Source: Methylocystis rosea (GTDB lineage: Bacteria; Pseudomonadota; Alphaproteobacteria; Rhizobiales; Beijerinckiaceae). Taken from it: DNA of 64,000 nt. This document shows positions 54,447 through 62,979 of this stretch, one piece after another. Location of the stretch: contig NZ_CP034086.1 of NCBI RefSeq assembly GCF_003855495.1, positions 3,509,501 to 3,573,500 of the forward strand, read 5' to 3'. The notes beneath the pieces were generated by a model. The model worked only from the letters and a program-made list of their open reading frames with translations. It did no database searches and was not told where the DNA came from. Every line of letters starts with the position of its first letter. Within the stretch, counting starts at the first letter, position 1. The translations under genes and the position numbers were made by a program.

Positions 54447-55532
54447 ATGAGCGAGTTACCGGAGATGTCCACGAGCATTGGCGTCGAGGTGACGCGCATC
54501 GAGGATAGGGTGGAAGAGGCGAAGGTCACGCCGCGACGACAAGTCGACGCCACGCGAATTCTCTATGGGAAGGCGGCGAGCGACGCGCCGAGTCTGATCG
54601 GCTCGGTCTTCACCCTCTGCGCCGCCTCGCAGCGCATCGCAAGCGAAGCGGCGATGGCGGCGGCGCAGTCGCGACCCACGCCTGACGCCTTGCGTTGGCG
54701 TTGGAGACGCATGCTCTACGCCGAGCGCATCGCCGAACATTTGCGCGCGAGTCTGCTGGATTGGCCCGGCGAGAAAAGCGACCCCCGTCGTCTTGCGCAT
54801 CTGCCGGCCTTGCGCAAGGCGCTGTGGGCCGCCCGCGCGGCTGGAGAAGGGCATGACAATTCTCTCCACGCCGCTTTGAAGGAGGCGGCATGCGAAGTCG
54901 GCGCGCCGCTTGAAGCGGGTCGGAATCCTACAGCCTGGTTCGCTGAGTTATGGCGAGACGCCCTGCAATATGCGCAGATCGCGCCTTGGTTGAGCGGCGT
55001 CGACTTTCTAGCAATTGACGACGTAGAGTCCGTGCATCTCGCCCTATGTGAGCGAAACGCCGATTTTCTCGCCCGCCCGCATCTGCCGGGGCGCGTCGTC
55101 GAAACCGGGCCCTTCGCGCGTCAATTCGCTTACCTGCGCCGCAATGTCGGACTGCTCGCGGCAAGGCTTCAGGCGCGCTTCCACGACATTGCCCAGGCTC
55201 TGGAAGCGTTGGCGAGCAGGGAGCTCTTGGCGGGCGAGGGAGATCTCGTCGTTGCAGGTTCGCGTCGGCTTGGCGAAGGATTCGCCATGGTGGACTCGCC
55301 ACGTGGATTTTTGTTCCATCGCGTCGAAATCGACGCATCGGGCACCGTGACGACATATGATATTCTTGCGCCGACGGAATGGAACTTCCATCCCTCCGGG
55401 CCTTTCGCCCAAGCGCTTGCGGCGACTAAGCTCGACGTCGCCGAGCCCCGGCGGTTTGTCGCCACGCTTGCGGCATTGTTCGATCCCTGCGCATCCTGCG
55501 ATATCAGACTTCGCGAGGCGCTGCATGCATGA
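54447..55532 (+). CDS. hupK: Hydrogenase maturation protein HupK
   Basis: The 361-aa protein is related to the [NiFe]-hydrogenase large subunit but degenerate. The C-terminal FDPCASCDIRL echoes the large-subunit DPCxxC motif, and LAPTEWNFHPSGPF echoes its nickel-site neighbourhood. The N-terminal CxxC is not present. HupK/HoxV is proposed to act as a scaffold for the Fe(CN)2CO group. ATG 54447 is preferred on a purine-rich GCGACGGG upstream; ATG 54423 would overlap hupJ. Its end overlaps hypA by 8 bp. Confidence 0.9.
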   Translation: MSELPEMSTSIGVEVTRIEDRVEEAKVTPRRQVDATRILYGKAASDAPSLIGSVFTLCAASQRIASEAAMAAAQSRPTPDALRWRWRRMLYAERIAEHLRASLLDWPGEKSDPRRLAHLPALRKALWAARAAGEGHDNSLHAALKEAACEVGAPLEAGRNPTAWFAELWRDALQYAQIAPWLSGVDFLAIDDVESVHLALCERNADFLARPHLPGRVVETGPFARQFAYLRRNVGLLAARLQARFHDIAQALEALASRELLAGEGDLVVAGSRRLGEGFAMVDSPRGFLFHRVEIDASGTVTTYDILAPTEWNFHPSGPFAQALAATKLDVAEPRRFVATLAALFDPCASCDIRLREALHA

Positions 55533-55866
55533 AATGTCGCTGATGGAAGCCCTCATCGATCTCGCCGAGGAGGAAGCACGCAAGGCCGACGCGCGCCGCA
55601 TCGCCGTCCTGCGCGTCGCCGTCGGCGCGCTGAGCCATGTCGATCCGCACGCCTTGCGCTTTTGCTTCGACGCCGTGGTTCGCGGCTCGATGTGCGAGGG
55701 CGCCGCCCTAGATTTGCTGGATGTTCCGGGCGCGGGCTGGTGTCTCGATTGCGGCACGGAAGTCGCGTTGGCCGAGCGTTTCGGGGCTTGTCCCGAATGC
55801 GGACGCCATCGCGTTCAAATGACGCGCGGCGACGATTTTCGCCTCATCGAACTGGAGGTCGCCTGA
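55525..55866 (+). CDS. hypA: Hydrogenase nickel-incorporation protein HypA
   Basis: The 113-aa metallochaperone begins [11 protein letters not shown], with His2 as the known nickel ligand, and has the zinc motif CLDCG and CPECG about 25 residues apart. It delivers nickel to the hydrogenase large subunit with HypB. ATG 55525 is fixed by the requirement for the MHE N-terminus. It shares one base with the hypB start. Confidence 0.95.
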   Translation: MHEMSLMEALIDLAEEEARKADARRIAVLRVAVGALSHVDPHALRFCFDAVVRGSMCEGAALDLLDVPGAGWCLDCGTEVALAERFGACPECGRHRVQMTRGDDFRLIELEVA

Positions 55867-56795
55867 TGTGCACTGTCTGCGGTTGCGGAACGAGCGTCGT
55901 CGAAGACAAGGACAAGGCCCAAAAGCGCGACGCTCAGGCGCATGATCACGCCGCCCATGGCCATCATCATCACCATTTGCATGATCACGGTCATGACCAC
56001 GACCACGGTCATCGTCATGACCATGAACATCACGATCATTGTCATGACCATGGCGGGGCGAGTCATGGCGACGACTCGATCGATTACGGCGCGGGACTAG
56101 CCGGCGTTCATGCGCCCGGCCTCAGCCAGGAGCGCATCGTCAAGATCGAGCGCGACATTCTGTCGAAGAACGACGCCTATGCGCGCGAAAACCGTCATCG
56201 CCTCGCGGCGAACGGCAATTTCGCGCTGAATTTCGTTTCCAGTCCTGGCTCAGGAAAAACCAGTCTTCTCGTGCGCGCGATCGAGGATTTGAAGGCGCGA
56301 CGCGAGATCGTCGTGATCGAAGGCGACCAGCAAACCTCGAACGACGCGGAGCGCATTCGCGCGACCGGCGCGCGCGCCTTACAGATCAACACCGGCAAGG
56401 GCTGCCACCTCGACGCACATATGGTCGGACACGCGATCGATACGCTCGCGCCGGAAAAGAATGCGCTGCTCTTCATCGAGAATGTCGGAAATCTTGTCTG
56501 TCCGTCGGCCTTCGATCTTGGCGAAGCGCATAAGGTCGTCGTGCTGTCGGTGACGGAAGGCGAGGACAAGCCGCTCAAATATCCAGACATGTTCGCCGCC
56601 GCCGATCTGATGCTGCTCAACAAGGCCGATCTTCTACCGCATCTCGATTTCGATGTCGGCGCTTGTATCGCGGCGGCGCTCACGGTCAATCCCGATCTGC
56701 AGACGCTTGTCGTTTCGGCGCGAAGCGGCGAAGGCATGCAGGCCTTCTACGCCTGGATCGAAGCGCGCGCCGCGCGCATGGCGGTCGCGGAGTAA
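55866..56795 (+). CDS. hypB: Hydrogenase nickel-incorporation GTPase HypB
   Basis: The 309-aa protein starts with MCTVCGCG (CxxCxC nickel site), followed by a long His/Asp-rich tract at about residues 25-68 with over 20 histidines, which may store nickel. The GTPase domain has the P-loop [19 protein letters not shown] with its nickel/zinc Cys, and [10 protein letters not shown]. It works with HypA to insert nickel. The long His tract resembles the nickel-storing HypB of Bradyrhizobium. Confidence 0.96.
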   Translation: MCTVCGCGTSVVEDKDKAQKRDAQAHDHAAHGHHHHHLHDHGHDHDHGHRHDHEHHDHCHDHGGASHGDDSIDYGAGLAGVHAPGLSQERIVKIERDILSKNDAYARENRHRLAANGNFALNFVSSPGSGKTSLLVRAIEDLKARREIVVIEGDQQTSNDAERIRATGARALQINTGKGCHLDAHMVGHAIDTLAPEKNALLFIENVGNLVCPSAFDLGEAHKVVVLSVTEGEDKPLKYPDMFAAADLMLLNKADLLPHLDFDVGACIAAALTVNPDLQTLVVSARSGEGMQAFYAWIEARAARMAVAE

Positions 56796-56800
56796 GGCGG

Positions 56801-59095
56801 ATGGCTCAAGCGGACGCCGTGCAAGCCGCCACGCAGCGCCTGCGGGTGCGCGTGCGGGTGCGCGTGCGCGGCGCCGTGCAGGGCGTCGGCTTTCGGCCTT
56901 TCGTCTATGATCTTGCGACGCGCATGCGGCTCGACGGCTTCGTCAAGAATGACGCGGCCGGCGTCCTGCTCGAAGTTCAGGGCGAGCGTATCGACGCTTT
57001 CCTCGATGCACTATCACGCCGCCCGCCGCCGCTCGCGCGCGTCGACGCCATTGAAGTCGAAGAAGTCGCGCCGCGCGAATCTTCGAGCTTCGTCATTCTC
57101 GACTCGGTCGATGGTTCAACCGAGACGCGCATCGTTCCCGATGCGGCGATTTGCGAAGACTGTCTCGACGACCTCTTCAATCCGGCGAGCCGCTTTTATC
57201 TCCATTCCTTCATCGCCTGCACGCATTGCGGGCCGCGCTACACGCTGACGCGGCGGCTGCCCTATGATCGCGCGCGGACCACCATGGCGCCCTTCGCCAT
57301 GTGTCCCGATTGCGCGCGCGATTATCGCGATCCGGCAAACCGGCGCTTTCACGCCGAGCCCCTCTGCTGTCCGGCCTGCGGACCAAAGCTCTCGTCTTCG
57401 CCGGCGGAGATCGTCGCGGCGCTGCGGGCCGGCAAGATCGTCGCGACGAAGGGAATAGGCGGCTTTCATTTGATGTGCGATGCGCGAAACGGCGCAACGG
57501 TAGAGGAACTGCGCCGTCGCAAGGCGCGGGACGCCAAACCCTTCGCGGTCATGGCGGCCAATGTCTCCTCCGTCGCGACGATCGCGCGCGGCATGGAACA
57601 GGAATTCGCTTTGCTTCAGGATAGGGCGCGGCCCATCGTGCTGATGCAAGGTAGAGGCGTCCTGGCGGAGGCCGTCGCCCCGCGCCTCAATCGCATCGGC
57701 GTCATGCTGCCCTATACGCCACTTCATCATCTTCTTTTCCATGCGGCGGCGGGGGCGCCTGCGACGCGGTCATGGGGCGATGCGCCGCAGGAACTCGTTC
57801 TCGTCGCGACAAGCGCCAATCCCGGCGGCGATCCGCTGGTGAAGGACGATGAGGAGGCGCAGGAGCGCCTCGCTGCCATCGCCGATCTGATCGTGACGCA
57901 TGATCGCGAGATCGTGACGCGCATCGACGATTCAGTGATGAGCGTCGTCGCCGGCGCGCCGGCCTTTTTGCGCCGCGCGCGCGGCTTCGCGCCCGAGCCG
58001 ATCGAACTTGGCGGAGACGGCCCCTGCGTTGTCGCCGCCGGCGCGCATCTTAAGGCGACGATCACGGTGACGCGTGGCCGCGAGGCTTTCGTCTCGCAGC
58101 ATATCGGCGATCTCTCGAACGCCGCGACGGGGCGTTTCTATCGCGAGACGGCGCAACGGCTCGTCGATATTCTCGACGTGACGCCGGAGATTGTCGCCTG
58201 CGATCTCCACCCCGACTATTTTTCGACACGCTGGGCCGAGGAGCAGGGCCTCCCGCTCTTTCGCGCGCAGCACCATGCGGCGCATCTTGCGGCCGTTCTC
58301 GCGGAGCATCGCATCGAGGCGCCCGCGCTCGGTTTCGCGCTCGACGGGCATGGCCTTGGCGACGCGGGGCAATCCTGGGGCGGCGAATTGATGCGCCTCG
58401 ACGGCGCGTCATGGCGACGTCTGGGAGGACTCGCGCCGCTCCCGGCGCCGGGCGGCGACCGCGCCGCGCGCGAGCCCTGGCGGATGGGAGTCGGCGCGCT
58501 CGCGAAGCTCGGGCGTCTCGACGCGGCGGCGCGACTCTTCGCGCATGAGCCGCGCGCGCTGGAGATGGCGAGCCTTATCGCGCAAGGATATGCGCCGCCC
58601 GTGACGAGCAGCTTGGGCCGCCTTTTCGACGCCGCCGCGGCGCTTCTGGGCTTCTCGACGCGCCAGCGCTATGAAGCGCAGGCGGCTATGGAGATGGAGG
58701 CGCTCGTCGTCACGCCGCGCGCGATGGAGGGGGGCTTTCGGCTCGCCGGCGACGAACTTGATTTCTCGCCGCTTCTTGGCGCGCTCGCCGACCGGCGCAT
58801 GAGCCCTCGTGAAGGCGCGGAGCTTTTTCACGGCGCGCTCATCGAGGGCCTCGCGCAATTTGTCGCGAGGGCCGCGACGGCGCAGCGGCTCGATATTGTT
58901 GCGCTTGGCGGCGGCTGCATGGCGAACCGCATCCTGGCCGAAGGGTTGACGACGCACCTGGGAATGCTCGGTCTGCGGCCTCTGCTCGCACGAAAGCTGC
59001 CGCCGAACGACGGCGGTCTTTCGCTTGGCCAGGCGGCCATGGCGCGCGCCTTCGCGCAATCTCGAATTCCCAAGGAACTTGTTCTATGTGTCTAG
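56801..59095 (+). CDS. hypF: Carbamoyltransferase HypF
   Basis: The 764-aa enzyme makes the cyanide ligand precursor from carbamoyl phosphate. It has an acylphosphatase domain (VRGAVQGVGFRPFVYDLA), zinc fingers (CEDCLDDLF, CTHCGPRYT, CPDCARDY, CCPACGPKL), a YrdC-like domain with KGIGGFHLMCDA, and a Kae1-like domain with HHAAHLAAVLAEH and LGGGCMANRIL. Just before the acylphosphatase motif there is an unusual (RV)4 dipeptide run, encoded by a repeated GTGCG(G/C) unit. ATG 56801 starts 5 bp after hypB; the end overlaps hypC by 10 bp. Confidence 0.96.
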   Translation: MAQADAVQAATQRLRVRVRVRVRGAVQGVGFRPFVYDLATRMRLDGFVKNDAAGVLLEVQGERIDAFLDALSRRPPPLARVDAIEVEEVAPRESSSFVILDSVDGSTETRIVPDAAICEDCLDDLFNPASRFYLHSFIACTHCGPRYTLTRRLPYDRARTTMAPFAMCPDCARDYRDPANRRFHAEPLCCPACGPKLSSSPAEIVAALRAGKIVATKGIGGFHLMCDARNGATVEELRRRKARDAKPFAVMAANVSSVATIARGMEQEFALLQDRARPIVLMQGRGVLAEAVAPRLNRIGVMLPYTPLHHLLFHAAAGAPATRSWGDAPQELVLVATSANPGGDPLVKDDEEAQERLAAIADLIVTHDREIVTRIDDSVMSVVAGAPAFLRRARGFAPEPIELGGDGPCVVAAGAHLKATITVTRGREAFVSQHIGDLSNAATGRFYRETAQRLVDILDVTPEIVACDLHPDYFSTRWAEEQGLPLFRAQHHAAHLAAVLAEHRIEAPALGFALDGHGLGDAGQSWGGELMRLDGASWRRLGGLAPLPAPGGDRAAREPWRMGVGALAKLGRLDAAARLFAHEPRALEMASLIAQGYAPPVTSSLGRLFDAAAALLGFSTRQRYEAQAAMEMEALVVTPRAMEGGFRLAGDELDFSPLLGALADRRMSPREGAELFHGALIEGLAQFVARAATAQRLDIVALGGGCMANRILAEGLTTHLGMLGLRPLLARKLPPNDGGLSLGQAAMARAFAQSRIPKELVLCV

Positions 59096-59316
59096 CGATC
59101 CCCGCTCAAGTGATGGAGCTTCTCGGCGACGGCATGGCCCGCATCGACATGGGCGGCGTATCCAAGGCGATCAGCGTCGCGCTCGTAGATGATGTCGCGG
59201 TCGGCGACTTCGTCGTCGTTCACGTTGGCTACGCCCTGTCGAGGATCGACGCCGATGAGGCCGAGCGCACCCTTGCGTTGTTGCGCGAGGCTGCGGCGAT
59301 GGAGACGCCGTCATGA
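59086..59316 (+). CDS. hypC: Hydrogenase assembly chaperone HypC
   Basis: The 76-aa protein begins MCLAIPAQV, with Cys2 needed for Fe-ligand transfer, and has the OB-fold core GDFVVVHVGYALSRID. It forms a complex with HypD and delivers the Fe(CN)2CO unit to the large subunit. It overlaps hypF by 10 bp and hypD by 4 bp. Confidence 0.96.
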   Translation: MCLAIPAQVMELLGDGMARIDMGGVSKAISVALVDDVAVGDFVVVHVGYALSRIDADEAERTLALLREAAAMETPS

Positions 59317-60458
59317 AATATGTGGATGAATATCGCGATCCCGAACTCGCGAAGGGCGTCGCGGCGAGGATCGCCGCCGAAGTCGACTCGGGGAGTAGCT
59401 ACCGTTTCATGGAGTTTTGCGGCGGCCACACGCATGCGATTTCGCGCTATGGCGTCGAGGACATGCTGCCGAAGAATGTCGCGATGATCCATGGTCCCGG
59501 TTGCCCCGTCTGCGTCTTGCCGGTGGGGCGCATTGACGACGCGATCAGGCTCGCGTCCGATCCGCGCGTGACGCTTTGCACTTACGCCGATCTGATGCGC
59601 GTGCCGGCGTCGCGCGGGGCGAGCCTTCTGAAAGCGCGCGCGGCGGGCGCCGACATCCGCATGGTCTATTCCACGCTCGACGCTCTGCGCATTGCCGAGG
59701 CGGAGCCCGCGCGCGAAGTGGTGTTTCTCGCCATTGGCTTCGAGACCACGACGCCGCCGACGGCGCTCGCGATCAAACAAGCGAAGGCGAAAGCGTTGCG
59801 CAATTTCTCCGTCTTCTGCAATCATGTGCTGACTCCCATCGCCATGCGCGCCATATTGGCGGGCGAGGAGGATGAGGCGACGCCGCTCGACGGGCTCGTC
59901 GGCCCCGCGCATGTCAGCACGGTGATCGGCGCGCGTCCTTACGAATTCGTCGCGAATGAATATGGGAAGCCCGTGGTCATCTCTGGCTTCGAGCCGCTCG
60001 ACGTGATGCAATCGATCCTGATGCTCGTCCGCCAAATCAACGAGGGCCGCTGCGCCGTCGAAAATCAATATGTTCGCGCCGTGACCCGTGACGGCAACGC
60101 AAGAGCGCAAAGGGAGATGGACGAAGTCTTCGAATTGCAAGAAAGCTTCGAGTGGCGCGGTCTCGGCATGGTGCCGCATAGCGCGCTCCGCCTTGTCGAG
60201 GCTTTCGCCGAGTTCGACGCTGAAAAGCGCTTCGGCATTCATACGGTCGCCGCCGCCGACAATCCGGCCTGCGAGTGCGGCGCCATTCTGCGCGGCGCGA
60301 AGAAGCCGACGGACTGCAGGCTCTTCGGTTCGCTCTGCACGCCAGAGACGCCGATGGGGTCCTGCATGGTGTCGTCGGAGGGCTCCTGCGCGGCGCATTA
60401 CGCCTATGGCCGGTTCCGGGACCGCAGCCGCGCGCGAATGGAAAGGGCGGCCTCATGA
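59313..60458 (+). CDS. hypD: Hydrogenase maturation factor HypD
   Basis: The 381-aa iron-sulfur protein builds the Fe(CN)2CO group. The conserved cysteine motifs are FCGGHTHAISRYG, GPGCPVCVLPVG, and near the C-terminus ADNPACECGAILRG with further cysteines in CRLFGSLCTPETPMGSCMVS. GFETTTPPTA and FSVFCNHVLTP are also family hallmarks. It is ATGA-coupled to hypC and hypE. Confidence 0.97.
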   Translation: MKYVDEYRDPELAKGVAARIAAEVDSGSSYRFMEFCGGHTHAISRYGVEDMLPKNVAMIHGPGCPVCVLPVGRIDDAIRLASDPRVTLCTYADLMRVPASRGASLLKARAAGADIRMVYSTLDALRIAEAEPAREVVFLAIGFETTTPPTALAIKQAKAKALRNFSVFCNHVLTPIAMRAILAGEEDEATPLDGLVGPAHVSTVIGARPYEFVANEYGKPVVISGFEPLDVMQSILMLVRQINEGRCAVENQYVRAVTRDGNARAQREMDEVFELQESFEWRGLGMVPHSALRLVEAFAEFDAEKRFGIHTVAAADNPACECGAILRGAKKPTDCRLFGSLCTPETPMGSCMVSSEGSCAAHYAYGRFRDRSRARMERAAS

Positions 60459-61507
60459 GCCTCGTCATGAAACCTGTTCGGCGCAAGCTCGACGTGCGAA
60501 ATGGGCGCGTCGATCTTTCACATGGTTCGGGCGGGCGCGCGATGGCGCATCTCATCGCCGATATTTTTCACGACGCCTTCGACAATGACTGGCTACGTCG
60601 CAATGACGATCAGGCTTCGCTCGACGCGCTGGAAGGCCGTCTCGTGATGACGACCGACGGCTATGTGGTTTCGCCGCTGTTTTTTCCAGGCGGCGATATC
60701 GGCTCATTATCCGTCCACGGCACGATCAACGATATCGCCATGGCCGGCGCGACGCCGAAATATCTTTCTGCAAGCTTCATCATTGAAGAAGGATTCGCGC
60801 TCGCCGATTTGAAGCGCATCGCCTTAAGCATGGGCGACGCCTCACGCGCCGCTGGCGTGCCTATCGTCGCCGGCGACACCAAAGTGGTGGAGCGCGGCAA
60901 GGCGGACGGCGTCTTTATCTCGACCGCGGGCGTGGGCGTCTTGCCGGACGGCCTGTCGCTATCGAGCGACAAGGCGCGCCCCAGAGATGCGGTGCTTATC
61001 TCTGGCTCAATGGGCGATCATGGCGTCGCCATCATGTCGCGGCGCGAAAATCTCGAATTCGGCGTCGAGATCATGTCCGACTCCGCGGCGCTTCACGGAC
61101 TCACCGCCGCCATGGTCAGGGCGGCAGGTGACGCTTTGCGCGTGATGCGCGATCCGACACGCGGCGGCCTCGCCGCGGCGCTCAACGAAATCGCGCATCA
61201 GTCGAACGTGGGCTTCATGATCGACGAGGAGCTGATTCCGGTGAAGCCGCAGGTCGCCGCCGCATGCGAATTTTTGGGGCTCGACCCCCTCTATGTGGCC
61301 AATGAGGGAAAGCTGATGGCGATATGCGCGTCCGAGGCCGCCGACGTGCTGCTCGACGCCATGCGCGCACATCCGTTCGGACGCGAAGCGGCGCTGATCG
61401 GACATGTCGTCGAGGACGAGCGCAATTTCGTCGAGATGACGACGCGCTTCGGCGGCGGGCGCATCGTCGATTGGCTGTCGGGAGAACAGCTTCCTCGCAT
61501 ATGTTAA
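60455..61507 (+). CDS. hypE: Hydrogenase maturation protein HypE
   Basis: The 350-aa ATP-dependent dehydratase turns the C-terminal thiocarboxamide into thiocyanate for Fe-ligand assembly. Its C-terminus is PRIC, with the modified cysteine as the last residue. Visible are LSHGSGGRAM, VHGTINDIAMAGATP, VAGDTKVVERGKADG and RDPTRGGLAAALNEIA. ATG 60455 overlaps the hypD stop. The stop overlaps a possible ATG of the hoxA frame by 7 bp. Confidence 0.97.
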   Translation: MSLVMKPVRRKLDVRNGRVDLSHGSGGRAMAHLIADIFHDAFDNDWLRRNDDQASLDALEGRLVMTTDGYVVSPLFFPGGDIGSLSVHGTINDIAMAGATPKYLSASFIIEEGFALADLKRIALSMGDASRAAGVPIVAGDTKVVERGKADGVFISTAGVGVLPDGLSLSSDKARPRDAVLISGSMGDHGVAIMSRRENLEFGVEIMSDSAALHGLTAAMVRAAGDALRVMRDPTRGGLAAALNEIAHQSNVGFMIDEELIPVKPQVAAACEFLGLDPLYVANEGKLMAICASEAADVLLDAMRAHPFGREAALIGHVVEDERNFVEMTTRFGGGRIVDWLSGEQLPRIC

Positions 61508-61536
61508 ACCGCGCGACCTGCGGACCGGATGACGCA

Positions 61537-62979
61537 ATGACTTCTTCTTCGACCGTGCTGGTGATCGACGACGAGCTTCGCTCGCGCGAGGCGCTGCAAC
61601 GCGTCCTTTCCGACGAATTCGACGTGATCTGCGTCTCAAGAGCGAAGGAGGCGGAAGGCGTCCTCGACGGCGAACTCGTGCAGGTCATTCTCTGCGATCA
61701 CAGAATGGCGGGCGAATCAGGCGTCGATTTCCTAAAGCGCGCACGCATCTCCTGGCCTGATCCGATTCGCATCATCATCTCCGGCTATACCGAGTCCGAA
61801 GATATCATCGCCGGCGTCAATGAAGCTGGCATCTATCAATATATCACCAAGCCATGGGAGCCGGAGAAGCTGATCGCCAGCGTGCGCGACGCGGCGCAGC
61901 TCTATCGCTACCAGAAGGAGGTCGGCGCAGGTCTCGACAATAAGCCCGCTGCGGAGTTGCTCAAAGAGCAGATCGCGACTCGGCGCCGCAAGGAGAAGCG
62001 GCTCTTTGAATTCAGCCGCATCATTCACCATCCCGAAAGCCCCGTAGCGCCCGTTGTGGCTCTCGCGCGCAAGGCGACGGAATATGACATCTCGGTCCTC
62101 ATCACCGGCGCGTCGGGAACCGGTAAGGAGCTTCTCGCGCGCGCGATCCATTACGGCTCCGATCGCGCCGACAAGCCTTTTGTCGTGCAGAATTGCGGCG
62201 CTTTGCCCGACGAACTGCTGGAGAGCGAACTCTTCGGCTGCAAAAAGGGCGCTTACACCGGCGCCTATCAGGATCGCGTCGGTCTGTTCGAACTCGCCAA
62301 TGGGGGCTCGATTTTCCTTGACGAAATCGGCGAAACCTCCGCCGCCTTTCAGGTGCGATTGCTGCGCGTGTTGCAGGAGGGGGAAATCCGCCCGCTCGGC
62401 GCGCAACGACAGCGCAAAGTCAATGTGCGCCTGATCGCGGCGACGAACCGAAGTCTTGAAGACGAAGTCGCGGTGGGACGGTTCCGGCGCGACCTCTATT
62501 ATCGCATCGCCGCTTTCCCGATCCATCTGCCGCCGCTCTGCGAGCGCCCGCGGGACATAGAACTGATCGCGATGCGCATCCTCGCCGACGTCAACCGTAG
62601 CTTCAGGCGCGGCGTCAAAGGCTTCGCGGTCGAGACGCTGGCGCGCCTTTCGCGCTACGATTGGCCAGGAAACGTGCGCGAGCTTCATAATGAAATTCAG
62701 CGCATGGTGACGCTCTCGGAAAATGACGGACTGCTGCCTGCAAGCCTATTGTCGCCGCGCATTCTCGCCCCGCGACTGACGAACGGGGCTGCAAGTGCGG
62801 CCCGTATGCTCAAGACGCGCGTCGAGGCGCTCGAACGCGAGATGATCGAGGACGCGTTGCGCCGCTTCGACGGCAATATCAGCCGCGCGTCGGAGGAGCT
62901 TGGCCTTTCCCGTGTCGGAATGCGCAACAAGATCGAACGCTATGGCGTCGAGCGGGATCTGCGCGATGACGAAGAGTAA
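61537..62979 (+). CDS. hoxA: Hydrogenase NtrC-family regulator HoxA/HupR
   Basis: The 480-aa response regulator activates hydrogenase genes with sigma-54. It has a receiver (Asp54 in LCDHRMAGES), an AAA+ domain (Walker A GASGTGKE, the sigma-54 contact loop GAYTGA in place of the common GAFTGA, Walker B SIFLDEIGE) and a Fis-type helix-turn-helix (GNISRASEELGLSRVGMRNK). In known HoxA/HupR systems the unphosphorylated form is active. ATG 61537 is chosen on length; ATG 61501 overlaps hypE and would add 12 residues. It overlaps hoxJ by 14 bp. Confidence 0.93.
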   Translation: MTSSSTVLVIDDELRSREALQRVLSDEFDVICVSRAKEAEGVLDGELVQVILCDHRMAGESGVDFLKRARISWPDPIRIIISGYTESEDIIAGVNEAGIYQYITKPWEPEKLIASVRDAAQLYRYQKEVGAGLDNKPAAELLKEQIATRRRKEKRLFEFSRIIHHPESPVAPVVALARKATEYDISVLITGASGTGKELLARAIHYGSDRADKPFVVQNCGALPDELLESELFGCKKGAYTGAYQDRVGLFELANGGSIFLDEIGETSAAFQVRLLRVLQEGEIRPLGAQRQRKVNVRLIAATNRSLEDEVAVGRFRRDLYYRIAAFPIHLPPLCERPRDIELIAMRILADVNRSFRRGVKGFAVETLARLSRYDWPGNVRELHNEIQRMVTLSENDGLLPASLLSPRILAPRLTNGAASAARMLKTRVEALEREMIEDALRRFDGNISRASEELGLSRVGMRNKIERYGVERDLRDDEE

